64,000 nt of DNA, taken from contig NC_080055.1 of NCBI RefSeq assembly GCF_026212465.1, positions 21,759,252 to 21,823,251 of the forward strand, read 5' to 3'. Made by a program: the position numbers and the translations under genes. Shown here piece after piece: positions 1 through 11,163 of this stretch. The notes below the pieces were generated by a model. It made no database searches and was not told the DNA's origin. It was given only the letters and a program-made list of their open reading frames with translations. This DNA is from Amaranthus tricolor. Lineage: Eukaryota; Streptophyta; Magnoliopsida; Caryophyllales; Amaranthaceae. The first letter of the stretch is position 1. Every line of letters starts with the position of its first letter.

Positions 1-2689
1 TTTTTTATGATTATCCATGTAATCTATGATTAGCTACATTTAATATATTAATCCGTGTACTCCTAAATTGCCCAATGCAATTGTAAGTTTCTGGATCTTC
101 AATTTGGCTTTTTTAGTTTTTTTCCTAATTTTTTTACAATACCCTCCAAAACTTTCCTAATTTGGAAAGTTTAATGGGCTTGTTACTCAATCCATCTTGG
201 ACGGTTCTCTCTCATACACATTAATGCAATCATTTTTTTAAAGTTTATGTTTTGTTTAATTTTAATTTTCTCTCTTATACTTCCAATACAATTATTACTT
301 TACACTACTATCTAATTAAAATAATGCCCACTACAATAAAATATTCTGTTTTTCTTAATATGTGTGAAAACTCAAAGTGAAAAAATATAAAAGAAGAGAG
401 GGAGTATTGTTTAGTGCATGGTTTTATGATTTTATTTTATATTTATTAGTAATATCTATCTCAATTTAATAGTAATACTTATACTGTTTTCTAATATAAA
501 TCAATTTATAGTTTCAATATGATTTAGAAGTCATATAATAACTTAAGAGTCATATAATAACTTAATTACATATGTAAGATAGTAATGTTTTATTTAAATA
601 ATTTATAAACCGTGCTTGGCACGAAAATCTATCTAGTATAGAATAATGTTGATATACATCACTATTTCAACCAATTTAACTAGTATACTTATTTGCATAT
701 TTAAAGATATAAATTATTAAATATTGTCAATTTACAGCATTGATAAAGGCTACATCTACTCTTGAATGTGTTACGTATTAGAGCATATTAACATCTTTTT
801 GTGAATATAAAACTTAAGAGCAATTTACTTTGCATACATTTAACCTTGATAAGTGTAGTAGTTAGAAATCATAAATGAATTTGTAGAAAAAAAAAGAGAA
901 AGGTAAGCTTTAGGGAAGGAATTGAAAGGAATAGGTTAAGGAGGAAGAGTGTTCATCCTTCCAAATTCCTTTTTTTTTTATCCTTTATTTCTCTCAATCC
1001 AAATACAATATTAATTTGGCCAAACAAAAGCTCTAGAAGCCCATTATACAACCACCCCCAATCAATCAATGGGAATAAAATTTTGTTTTGACTTTTATAT
1101 CTTATTATAGGAGTATATTTCTATGTAAATTGATATGCAATCGTTTAATTAATTAATTTCTTTTTCACTTTTTCAACTATAACTTAACAATATTGATTAT
1201 TACTTTATACTCTCTTCATTTCATATTTTTAGTTAAATTTGAAATATTTCAAAACATGGTTTTTTATAAATGTAAAGAAGTTAATTAAAATATATTTATA
1301 TGAAATCTTAATGAATAAAATTTTAATATATTTTTTGAATATGATTTAAAGTATATTTATTAATATTCATTAAGGCTCAGACTACACCTACAAAATGTTC
1401 AAAAAAGCTAAATATAACCAACAATCTATAACTAAGGGAGTATTAGATAATAGTTACTTTCTCTACCTCTTTTATTTTACATTATTTTATATTTTAATTT
1501 GTCCTACTGACTTTATACCTTTTTTATTTTTAGCAATATTTTCTTTTTTTAAATCTCATCCACAAATTTTTTTTCTCTTTTCATCCTAGCGAATCACTCA
1601 TCTATATTATCTACTTATTTTTTGTCACATTTCTTTAACCTAATTTCTTTTTAGGGAATATATATAGGGATTGATATTGCCAAATTCTATGACTAAAACC
1701 TTACCCTACAATAATCTTCTTTTGAGTTGGGGTATTGAATTACTAAAAATTAGCTTATAATGTCTTCTATTTCCTTATAAGTGTCATAATTAGGGTTTAT
1801 TGTTTTAATCATATAACTAGATTATTAGTACCCACGGTGATGATAATCTTTTTTAAAATACTAATACGTCTGAAAGTTTATAAAATAATATTGAAAGTTT
1901 ATAAAATAATATTGTTAGCACTGCAAAATTTCATATTTATTAATTGTATTTAATATGAAAATATCTTTCAATATGAATAATTATAAACTCATTTAAACTA
2001 GTAATTATATGATATTTAATAAAGATATAAAATATAATAATAATAACAATAATGATATTATCATAATATTCTAGAGGGGGAAAATCATGCCAAATTGGCA
2101 CATATATAGACGTACATTTTAAAAAGAAAATAATGTTAGTATCTTTTGTTTTAATTATATTTATAGATAAATTAGTGACTACTAAGTTCTAAATAACAAT
2201 AGAAAGATAAGCATAAAAAAATGAATGTATAACATCCAAAAATTATTAAAATTATATTTAAATGTTGCACAAATTTAATTACCAAAAGGAAAGGCCATGA
2301 AATTCTTAGAAATTATTTTTTGCAAGAGAGTTGCACAATTGAATCATTGACCTCAGTTTATTAAATTAAAATAAAATAAAATATTAGACAAATTATTATA
2401 ATTGTTAATTATTATATTAGTTTAAGGTCAAGAAGCATCCCCTACATGAAAATGACAAAATAGAAGCTGACAAATTCATAAAGGCACTAAATCCCACAAA
2501 TTATTTTTAAATTTTCTTAATTATCAAATGGACTCAGAACTTTAGGAACAAGCAAACATGCTTCTGTTTGTCTTTATTTTTCTCCCTTAGAATCTCTGTT
2601 ATTCAGGCTTTTAATTACATAATCATGAAAGACCAACCTTATATTAGTGACCTTTATTTAATATACTATATCAAGTTTAGAACAATGAA
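1..2689. other. AT-rich intergenic DNA with MITE remnants
   Basis: No credible gene is visible; open frames here are short and of low complexity. Around 175-413 the sequence ends in a GAGGGAGTA motif, the usual right end of a Stowaway-like MITE. Around 885-1010 a purine-rich stretch is followed by a pyrimidine-rich one, resembling the foldback elements seen at 14.1 and 39.5 kb. At 1205 a CTCTCTTCATTTCATATTTTTAG stretch resembles another Stowaway end. None of these is complete enough to delimit. Confidence 0.5.
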
Positions 2690-3060
2690 ACTGTCTCCGG
2701 TCTTTAAAGTTATTCTTATTTGTCATTTTAAATTGTTTTATTTTTTGTTTTTTTAAAGAATTTTTTCAGTATTATATTATAAATTTTAGATAAAAATAAC
2801 CTATATTCATTCTTATTTTAATATTATATTAATACTTATAGTCCGTCTCTGCATATTTTTAAAATATTATTTATGGTCTCATATATTGTTTATGGTCTCA
2901 TATGTTTCACACTAACTTTTTTAAAATATTTTTTTAATAGTCGTGGTCTCTCATATTTTTTTCCACTGAAGTTATTTTAATATTTTTTAAATGCTTATGT
3001 TTCCACTTCTCTTCTATAAATTTACTCCTTATGTTCTCTTTTGTGGGAAAAATAATATAT
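2690..3060 (+). mobile_element. Degenerate Stowaway-like MITE copy
   Basis: This stretch can be followed alongside the better preserved MITE at 27281-27713: both begin with a CTCCG-TCTTTAAA block followed by TTGTCATTTT, then share GACAAAAATAAC / GATAAAAATAAC, TTATGGTCTC / GTGGTCCC and TTTTTTTCCACTAA-like blocks in the same order. The ends are too decayed to define target duplications. No coding capacity is seen. Confidence 0.45.
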
Positions 3061-3164
3061 TTATATTTAAAAGAATTTATTTTTCTTAAGTTACGTGTTG
3101 AAAAAAATTAAAAAAACAGAAGAAGTGTAACAAAAGGGTTATCACGATAACAAGATGAACACGA

Positions 3165-3720
3165 ATACTAACCTTTGTAGGAGGAAACCTAGTAACTTGA
3201 AGATGTAAGAAACAAAAGATAGTTGCCCTATTAAGTGCAGAAACAGTTATTCAAAGGAATTGCTAAGGGCATAATAGAGGTCCGAAAATTGATGAAAGAA
3301 TTTGGCTTCCCTCAAAAGGGGTCCAAACTATATTGTGATGTGAAGGTTTTTGGTAAATAACGGTTATTTATAAGGTTAATAAATCACCTTTATATATTTT
3401 GTTTATTTTAATATTATTTTTTTTGTCTTTTGTAGTGATTTACAAATTACGGTTATTGATTAGAAATTTTTGTATTGTGATAACAAAGTTTTCATCTATA
3501 TTTCAGAAAATTCAGTTGAGTATTATGGTATAAAGCATGTGGTAATTAACCAACATTTTATAAAAGAAAATCTATCAGGCAAACCGTTCATTTGAGAGAT
3601 CAAAAGATAAATGTTAGATATTCTTATAAAGCCTTCAAAGAAGCATCCTGCAAGTTGAGTGTTGATGATCTTACCATTCAACTTGAGAGAGTATAGAAAA
3701 ATCCAATTAATTTAAGGAGC
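3165..3720 (+). mobile_element. Ty1/copia pol remnant (RNase H region and 3' end)
   Basis: Translating the plus strand from about 3170 gives the RNase H signature of copia polyproteins in collinear pieces: a TFVGGNLVT block, then KKQKIVALLSAET (standing for the usual KKQ-VALSSAEAE), KGIIEV, LMKEFGFPQKGSKLYCD, then after about 150 bp of unrelated AT-rich sequence NSVEYYGIKHVVI-QHFIKE and LDILIKP (usual LADILTKA). It is broken by several stops and an internal insertion, so it is inert. Sequence near 3690 (CTTGAGAGAGTATAG) resembles the polypurine region that precedes the 3' LTR, but no LTR is recognisable. Family assignment rests on motif order. Confidence 0.7.
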
Positions 3721-5312
3721 TACTGCAAATATAATGTACTAATATATATGTCGAATGCACAGATGTGTAAGTATATGTAGATACATATAAATAAAATGAA
3801 ATAATAGATTAAATTAATGATAATAATGTGATTGTGATAGATATTAAAAGTGAAGATATTAAAACTCACAATTATTTAAATGATATATATATATATATAT
3901 ATGGGAGACAAATTTAGTGATGAATGCACTAAATTTAAAACTTAACAAAGTGTAAAATAATTTGCTTAGTAATAAAAATTTAGCAAATCTCAAAAATTCA
4001 TGTGAGCAGAACTCTCAAGGAGTGCCGGCCACTAGGAATTTTCAATTTTTTCAATAGATAGCATGATTGGTAGAAAATAACAGACTGTAAAAATAACTTG
4101 CTAAGTAATCAAAATTTAGCAAGAAAGCAGTGTAAAATAAGAGATACAAATCTGAGTAATATATATTTAATGCTCCTACACCAAAGATAATTGATAGCAA
4201 GAAATTGAAAAATGTTGTAGGTTGACTTAATTTGTTGATGATAAGATGGTAATTGGTATTGCCCAACGACATCACATACAAGTCAAAAGGTTTGATATTT
4301 CATATGAAAGTTGAAAGAGATGCTATGGGAGCATAATAAAACACCAACTACATACACTCCATATTACTACTCCTTAATCACACAATTGTTACCTAATCTC
4401 TTCATAAAAATGACTAAACATTATTTTTCATTACTACATTATATTAATTCCACTACATGCATGTAATGACTCATCCAATCACTAAATAATATTATTAGAG
4501 GGACGTGATCTTAAATAACTTGTAAATTTGACCTTTTATTTTCCATATTTGGTCGATAACAACGATAAAAAAAAAGTATAAGTACTGGCATATCCAAGAT
4601 CACATATTGTTGTATGAGACGGTCTTATCGAGAGATGCTGCTTATATTTAGGTTAAATAACTCATCTAATATATATTATGAGAATATAGACTTAAATATA
4701 GACTTCTTGTTTGAAGTTGTTTCACCAAGAGATATTCTATCACAAAAATAGTTGATTCAAAATTTGTAGCTATTAATATTCCACCCATTTGCAATTTATT
4801 TTGATTTTTAGCTTTTTACAAATGACTTTTTTCAATTTATTTTGATTTGAAGTTTTTTACAAATGACTTTTTTTATTCTATATCCGTAAGTAGGTTCAAC
4901 TAAATCTATGCTAATTGTCTTAGTATGTGTTTGATATATGTTTTAACGAGCTTTTAATGGTTTATAATTTGATTCAAAACACTACGAACTACAAATAGTA
5001 TTATTTGACAATTAGTGTTTAATTTATTGTAATAACCTTTAACAATCAGATAATATTTTGTAAGAACTCGTGTAATGAACTCTAAAAGAAGCATTTTGCA
5101 TAAAGATAAAATAAATGACTATTAATAACAACTCATACAATTAACAACTACTTTTACAATTAGCAACTTTTTAAACTTAATAGACCTTTAATACTAGTTT
5201 TTTAAGAACTAAAACAAAGAATCACCCAACCTTTACCCTCAAGTTATTATAAGACTACCAAGTAAGACTCTCCAATCAAAAAATATTTTCATTGGCTACG
5301 TAAAAAGCATTG
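3721..5312. other. AT-rich intergenic DNA
   Basis: No gene seen. It includes an (AT)n microsatellite at about 3881-3901 and, near 4610-4628, the motif TTGTATGAGACGGTCTTA, which recurs inverted near 12748-12766 and looks like the terminus of a MITE family. A 76-codon minus-strand frame at 4051-4281 has no recognisable domain. Confidence 0.45.
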
Positions 5313-5321
5313 GACAACGAA

Positions 5322-5401
5322 GAGACTTTTCCCATAATATTGCTTAAAAAACAATTAATTCCATTATGTGGGAAAGTATTTCCCACATTACCGTCCACGT
5401 A
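5322..5401 (+). repeat. MULE left terminal inverted repeat
   Basis: Pairs with the inverted sequence at 11164-11251. The inner 23 bases are nearly identical between ends; the outer part differs by a few substitutions and a short indel of about 8 bases. It starts GAGACTTTTCCC directly after the 9-bp duplication. Confidence 0.85.
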
Positions 5402-5432
5402 AAAAAATTTTTTTTTATTTTTTTTTTAGACC

Positions 5433-5494
5433 AAACCGCCACTTGAGATGGCGGTTTGCCTTAAGCAGTAAACCGCCACGTGAAGTGGCGGTTT
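5433..5494. repeat. Two GGCGGTTT hairpins beside the left MULE end
   Basis: Two short perfect inverted repeats: AAACCGCCA (5433-5441) with TGGCGGTTT (5449-5457), and AAACCGCCAC (5470-5479) with GTGGCGGTTT (5485-5494). The same motif occurs three times just inside the right terminus. Their symmetric subterminal placement suggests transposase binding or a foldback structure; that role is inferred. Confidence 0.75.
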
Positions 5495-5842
5495 GGTCTT
5501 GGTTTTTTTTTTTTTTTGTTTCATTTCCCTTAAATAGTGAACGCAACCTGCATTAAACTAGTTCAATACCATCTATTCAATAATAATCAATTACGAACCA
5601 GCTTGATTTGAAAAAATTAATTATGAAAATAATGCGAAGATATATTACAATCATGGAAAGTCATACAAGAAGTTCAAATCATATAAGAATATACAAAGTT
5701 TGTTACACTACAACCCCCGGCCCCTTTTGTTTTGCGCACCGGTGGATGAGTAACCAATTGGGCAGTGGAGCCCTCCCACGCAGCTATGCTCCCGTGTGTT
5801 ACCTGCTACGAAACACGGACACGGCTGGCGTGTGACGTGTCG

Positions 5843-5866
5843 CGTGTCCGACACGTGTCGGACACG
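5843..5866. repeat. 24-bp perfect palindrome in hAT left end
   Basis: CGTGTCCGACAC followed by its exact complement GTGTCGGACACG. It is made of two head-to-head copies of the GGACACG motif that also fills 5866-5975 and 9130-9205. A probable transposase-binding cluster; function inferred from position. Confidence 0.8.
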
Positions 5867-6443
5867 GACACGCGACGGACACGCAAAAATCCGTGTCCGA
5901 CACGCCAAATGAAGTGTCCAATTTTTAAGTATTTTTTCGGACACGTGGACACGGCAAGGACACGCGACGGACACGGCAAGGGACACATGTCGTTAAAAAA
6001 AAAAAAAAAAAATTGAAAAAACTGAAAAAAAAAGAAATAAACCCCTCTAAGTTGACCTCTCAGGCTCTCACTCTCACTTACTCTCATCTCAAATCTCACT
6101 TTGAGTTACTGGACTCACGCGGTCACGCCTCCAGCCCTCCACCACGCCTGCTCCTCTAACCCTAAAAATTCTACGGCTGCTCCTCCACCACGCCACCGCC
6201 ACCGACGGCTTCACTGAGTGGTGCTGTGGTCTGCTCCTCAAACACTCGACGGCTGCTGTGGACCTGTGGTGCTTCCCTAAAAATCGATTTTTTTGATTTT
6301 GTTTCAGGTATTTTCAATCTTTATCCTAAATCCTAATATTAATCTTGTTCTAATCTTTAATCTTAGTGTTAATCTTAAATTTTTAATCTTGTTGAGTTGT
6401 TGTTTTAACATTTATTTTTACTGGAATTTGATTACTGGAATTT

Positions 6444-6540
6444 GATGGATATTTGATTTCAATTTGATTACTGTGATGGACTGTGATGGATATTTGATTT
6501 CAATTTGATTACTGTGATGGACTGTGATGGATTTTGATTA
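6444..6540 (+). repeat. 41-bp tandem repeat in hAT leader
   Basis: The unit begins GATGGATATTTGATTTCAAT and restarts at 6444, 6485 and 6526 (the last copy partial). It lies in the presumed untranslated leader upstream of the transposase start at 6673. TTTGATTACTGGAATTTGATGG variants extend on both sides. Confidence 0.8.
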
Positions 6541-6672
6541 CTGGTATTGTATTGTATTGGTTGTGGTTGTTTATAAATCTTGATGAAATTACTGTGATGG
6601 AATTTGATTACTGGAATTTGATGGAGTTTATAAATCTTTAATTGTGGTTGTTTGAATTTGAAGAGTTCAATC

Positions 6673-8931
6673 ATGTCTAGTAGCGGGGCTAGTGGCTCTG
6701 ATTCGTGCAATGTAAGTGGTGATGCTGCAAATGAAGAGGGTGATTTCTGTTATTATCCTTTGTGGAAATATGTTGTGAAAGGGGAAAAAATGAGTGGAGG
6801 TGGGGGTAATTATACTTGGCAATGCAACTTTTGCAAACAAATAAAGAGTGGTTCATATACTAGAGTTAGAGCACATTTGATGGGAGTTGCAAAAGGTGGA
6901 ATTAGTCAATGTCCTAATGTAACAAATGAGGATAAAATGCAAATGAGAAACTTAGAAAGACAAGTTGAGCAATATAAAGAATCTAGACAACCAAAAAGAC
7001 CACCACTTCCTAGTCATTCTTTGTCTTCCGAAACTTCTCTTTCACCAACTTCATATGCCAAGAAAAGAAAATCTGACAACCCAATCACCAAAGCTTTTGA
7101 TATACAAGCTCGAAACAACTTAGATGCTGAGATAGCAAGGATGTTTTTTATTGGGGCATTGCCTTTTAACCTTTGTCGAAACCCTTAATATGTTAGTTCA
7201 TACAACTATGCTGCCACAAATAATATTCCTGGTTACAAGCCTCCTGGTTACAATAAAATGAGAACCACTTTGTTAGAGAGAGAGAAATAAAATGTTGAAA
7301 GGCTTTTAGAACCAACAAAGGCTACTTGGAGGGAAAAATGAGTAAGTATAGTGAGTGATGGGTGGAGTGATCCACAAAGGAGACCTTTAATTAATCTCAT
7401 GGTAGCTTGTGAAGTTGGTCCTCTATTCTTAAAGGCCGTTGATTGCTCAGGAGAGGTAAAGGATAAAGACTTTATTGCTAGTTTGTTGAATGATGCCATT
7501 GAAGAAGTTGGAGATGACAAATTTGTTGTACAAATTCTGACTGATAATGCAAGCAATTGCAAGGCCGCTGGAGAACTTATAGAGGGTAGATATCCACATA
7601 TATTTTGGACACCATGCATTGTTCACACTCTTAACCTTGCTCTTAAAAACATTTGTAATGCTAAAAATGTTTCAAACAATGAGGAGGTTTATGATGAGTG
7701 TCATTGGATAACTGAAGTTCATGGAGATGCTTTATTTATCAAAAACTACATAATGAACCATTCAATGATGTTAGCTATATTTAATAAGTTCTCTCCATTA
7801 AAGCTTCTTTCTGTCGGTGATACTCGCTTCGCTTCGGTAGTTGTCATGCTAAAGAGGATGAAACTTCTTAAACCAACTCTTCAATCCATGGTTGTTAGTG
7901 AGGCTTGGTCCACATATCGTGATGATCATCGTGGAAAAGCTACACTTGTGAGGGAAAAGATTTTAAATGACGATTGGTGGGACAACGTTGATTACATCCT
8001 TGATTTTACTCGTCCCATTTATGAAATGATAAGAGCATGTGATACCGACAAAGCATCCCTTCATCTAGTATATGAAAAATGGGATTCAATGATTTCAAAG
8101 GTGAAGGAGATCATATATAACCTTGAGCATAAACAAAGGCATGAGTATTCTTCTTTCTTTAGTGTGGTCGAAACAATACTTCTTAGCCGTTGGAAGAAAA
8201 GCAACACTCCACTTCATTGTTTGGCACATTCTTTGAATCCAAGGTAAAGGAGATCATATTGTATGTTTAAATGTTTAAAGCATTAGATTATGTATTAACT
8301 AAATTCTCTTCTTTTTTATGTATTTAAAAGGTATTATAGTGACGTGTGGCTTAAAGAGGTCCCCGGTAGAGTTGCTCCACATGTTGACAATGAAATTTCC
8401 ACACAAAGATTTAATTGCTTCAGAAGATTGTTTCAAAACTTGGAAGATAGAAGAAAGGTTAATATGGAGTATTCTATTTTCTCGGCAAGAGATGGTGGTG
8501 TATTTACCGAACCGGAGTGCTTGAATGATATGTACATGATGGCTCCAAAGCATTGGTGGGCAACTTATGGCTCACAAGTTCCGATGCTTCAAGCATTAGC
8601 ATTCAAGTTGTTAGGACAACCATCATCTTCCTCTTGTTGTGAGAGGAATTGGAGCACATATAAATTCATTCATTCATGTACTAGAAACAAACTTGCACTA
8701 AAACGTGCTCAAGATTTGGTGTACATTCATAACAATCTTCGTTTGCTTTCAAGGAGAGGTGAGGCTTATAACAAGGGAAGAACAAGGTTGTGGGATGTTG
8801 GAGGAGATGACTTTGGAAATCTAGAAGATTCTATTTGCCTTGGCATGGCGGATCTTTCTCTTGATGAGCCCGAGTTGGAAACTACTTTTGTAGCGGAGGA
8901 TGATGATGGATGTCATATGGATGATATGTGA
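6673..8931 (+). pseudogene. hAT transposase (BED zinc finger, DUF659, hAT dimerisation), broken by stops
   Basis: The start at 6673 (M-S-S-S-G) gives a BED-type zinc finger in the first 90 residues (WQCNFC, then RAHL and a further C). After a basic region come blocks typical of this family: IPGYKPPGYNKMRTTLL, VSIVSDGWSDPQRRPL, DNASNCKAAG, FWTPCIVHTLNLALKN, then CLAHSLNPRYYSDVWL and the C-terminal dimerisation block SSSCCERNWS. A GT-AG intron at 8244-8330 rejoins CLAHSLNPR to YYSDVW in frame. Three in-frame stops interrupt the middle (7186-7188, 7287-7289, 7339-7341), while the reading frame itself is preserved, so decay is by substitution and recent. The C-terminus at 8931 (ending acidic, DDDGCHMDDM) looks intact. 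It cannot make full-length transposase as it stands. Confidence 0.85.
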
Positions 8932-9359
8932 AGATCAAACTTATATTTACCTATTTATTTGGTTTTCTTTGATTTGGTTTGTATGACTATTTTTAAATAC
9001 TCCTATTGTTTATTTGGTACTTATTTGAATGTTATGTGAGTTTTATATTTTTAAAGTGTTTATTTACAAATATCAAATGAAAGATTGTAAAATTATCTTT
9101 AATTTGATATATTTATTATATTACCATTTACGTGTCCCCGTGTCCGCCATTTTTAAGTTGGCGTTTTCCCGTACCCGTGTCGTGTCCGTGTCCGTGTTCG
9201 TGTCCGTTTTAGTGCAACCTAGGTTACCTGAAGCGTAAGCACTGATGGATCAATTGAGCCCAGCATCGCCATGATCGCTGTTACATACATAAGTGTTATA
9301 AAAATCATATAAATATTAGGTGAATCAACATGATATTACAAAATATTTTTAAAAAGATA

Positions 9360-10980
9360 TACTTTGTTGACCTTCGAGGGCATGTTTTCTTATTATGACC
9401 ACTAAATCCACAAAAGCTACACGTGTTACGAGGACGCGTCAATGGTGCATCCATTTCGTTCCGTATACGAGTTGATCGCGACGACCCTTTCCACGCTTCG
9501 TTGAGGGATCTGGAACAAATGTAGGACCGTTCCAAGGATCGCAGGTGAACATGTCTGGAACAGGCATGAAAGTCTTCTTATATGTCGATACGTATTTTGT
9601 AGTGCGAAACGAAGTGTCAACAAAAGCATCATACGATATGTTACGAGCTCGACATACTGCAAGAACTTGTGAGCAAGGTAACTTGAAGATGGTTGGAATC
9701 TGACAGGAGTATGATGTTGCTGTGAGGTCAACCATATAGGATTTTCCACCTTTTCCTGCTATCCTGTTGCCACAATCAGTGGTGACCTCAAATATCCCAC
9801 GCACTGTGTCATATATCCTAACATCATGAAAGCGTGCTTTTTCAGCAATGCATTCAATCGTATCAGTTGGTTTCTTGGCATACACATGTCCATTGTCTAA
9901 TCTGTTTCTCCCTAAATCCTTCCTTGTGGCAAAGTATTCGTTAACCCGGAAGAATGTCATCCTCACCAATGAAGTGATTGGGAGTGACCTGGCCCCCTTC
10001 ATTACGCCATTGAACTCTTCAGACATGTTTGTAGTTCTCACTCCATATCGATGCCCACCGTCATGAATAAAAGTCCATTGGCGCTCAGGAATAGAACCAT
10101 CCACTAAGTACTTATACGCGTCCTCATTAAACTCTTTAAGGCGATTCATGTAGAAATTATATTTCCGAATCTTTATCTGTTCAGAAGCTTTTCCAAATAA
10201 GTTTTTGACTGCTATGTTTTTGAACTTCTTATGCACGTTTGAAGCTAGATGGTGTTTACAAAACCGATGGAATGCAAATGGCTCTTCCCAACCTTTTCCA
10301 ACTCTATTCATTGCATGCAAAATTCCCTTGTGACGATCAGATATAACACATAAGCCGTCCCTCTTAGTGACATAATGCCTTATACAATCCAAGAACCAAC
10401 TCCATGTGTCGTTGCTCTCTCCCTCCACAACGGCAAAGGCAAGTGGGAACAACTGAGAATTTGCATCTATCGCCATAGCAATCATAAGTGTGCCTCTGTA
10501 CTTTCCGTACAAATGTGTATATAGAAATAAGGGGACGACAGTGGGGAAAACCCTTAATGGATGGTCCGAAAGCCCAAAAAATTCGCTTAAACATCACTCT
10601 GGTAGGATCCATTGTTGGTGGACTTCCCATTGCACCACTGTTCCTGGATTAGATTGCATTAACGCTTGCAGGTACCTTGGAAGCTCCTCAAAGGACTTAT
10701 CCTAATCCCCAAATACTTTTGTTATAGCCTTATTTTTAGCCAACCAAGCTCTCTTATATGTTATAACAAATACGTATTTATTTTTTACAAAATTAACGAT
10801 TGACTTCACCTTAAACGCTGGATCAACTCTGATCATATCCACGATAAGATCAGCAACAAATTCAGAAGTAAATGAAGATTGAAGAAATTTTTTATTTAAA
10901 GCAAAACCAGCAGCAAGGAGGAAGGAAGGACAAGTGAGATGAAGTGACCAAATAAAAACAGAAGCAGCCGTTTTGTACAG
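9360..10980 (-). pseudogene. MULE transposase, decayed (stop, deletion, frameshift)
   Basis: Minus strand, read from about 10980: an N-terminal segment with SEFVADLI and VKSIVNFV, an in-frame TAG at 10704-10702 where the family has Trp, then PPTMDPTRVMFKRIFWAFGPS and HCRPLISI. About five bases are missing near 10518, removing the aspartate of the usual IDGTHLYGKYRG block; the frame then resumes as LYGKYRGTLMIAMAIDANSQ, VVEGESNDTWSWFL, CVISDRHKGI (second acidic residue) and FCKHHLASN. Near the end the SWIM-type finger reads SCQIPTIFKLPCSQVLAVC, with Gln where the family has His. A further frameshift around 9490 leads to a zinc knuckle, CSFCGFSGHNKKTC. The first ~150 residues of a typical MULE transposase are missing. 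DDE assignment follows family knowledge; the lesions are seen directly. Confidence 0.85.
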
Positions 10981-10985
10981 CTACA

Positions 10986-11133
10986 AAACCGCCACTTCAA
11001 GTGGCGGTTTGCTATATTATTTTTTTTATTTTTTATTTTTTTTTTTAAAAAAATTGAAATTCATGTTAACCGCCATTTCATATAGCGGTTTACTTAAGAT
11101 TCCTAAACAAAACCGCCATTTCAACTAGCGGTT
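10986..11133. repeat. Three GGCGGTTT hairpins beside the right MULE end
   Basis: Inverted repeats with short loops: AAACCGCCAC/GTGGCGGTTT at 10986-11010 (perfect), TAACCGCCA/TAGCGGTTTA at 11067-11092, and AAAACCGCCA/TAGCGGTTA at 11109-11133. They match the pair at 5433-5494 near the other end. Confidence 0.75.
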
Positions 11134-11163
11134 ATATTAAAAAAAAAAATCCCAAACCTATCC

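Larger units (their letters stand above)
5806..9222 (+). mobile_element. hAT element nested inside the MULE
   Basis: The 3,417-bp element is flanked on both sides by the exact 8-bp repeat GTTACCTG (5798-5805 and 9223-9230), the target size of hAT transposases. The ends are imperfect inverted repeats: the left starts CTACGAAACACGGACACGG, and the inverted right end starts CTAGGTTGCACTAAAACGG then GGACACG repeats. Both subterminal regions are dense in GGACACG/CGTGTCC copies, typical of hAT transposase-binding regions. The transposase gene lies on the plus strand at about 6673-8931 and is broken by stops. A leader with 41-bp tandem repeats lies at 6444-6540. The element must be younger than the MULE it sits in. 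Confidence 0.9.
5650..9275 (-). pseudogene. Start of a plant-mobile-domain-like reading frame, split by the hAT insertion
   Basis: On the minus strand, an ATG near 9274 begins a frame reading M-A-M-L-GSIDPSVLTLQ, and joining across the hAT (one copy of the 8-bp duplication removed) continues through T-H-G-S-I-A-A-W-E-G to a stop near 5650, about 55 codons. GPIDPSVLTLQ followed by Q-x-x-H-R-S and a W-x-G is the customary start of plant mobile domain (PMD) proteins, which are known both as host genes (MAIN/MAIL1) and as passengers in transposons. Only the first part of the domain remains. It lies 3' of the transposase on the same strand, so it may have been a second gene or a C-terminal exon of the same gene. 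The identification rests on a short motif and is tentative. Confidence 0.4.

Noticed and set aside
1395..1589. 64-codon hydrophobic frame
   Set aside because: Phe/Leu/Ile-rich by base composition only; no start context or homology.
9439..10512. Reading this as an intact 357-codon host transposase-derived gene
   Set aside because: It begins at a TTG inside the catalytic domain, lacks the first catalytic block and is bordered by stops and frameshifts within delimited MULE ends.
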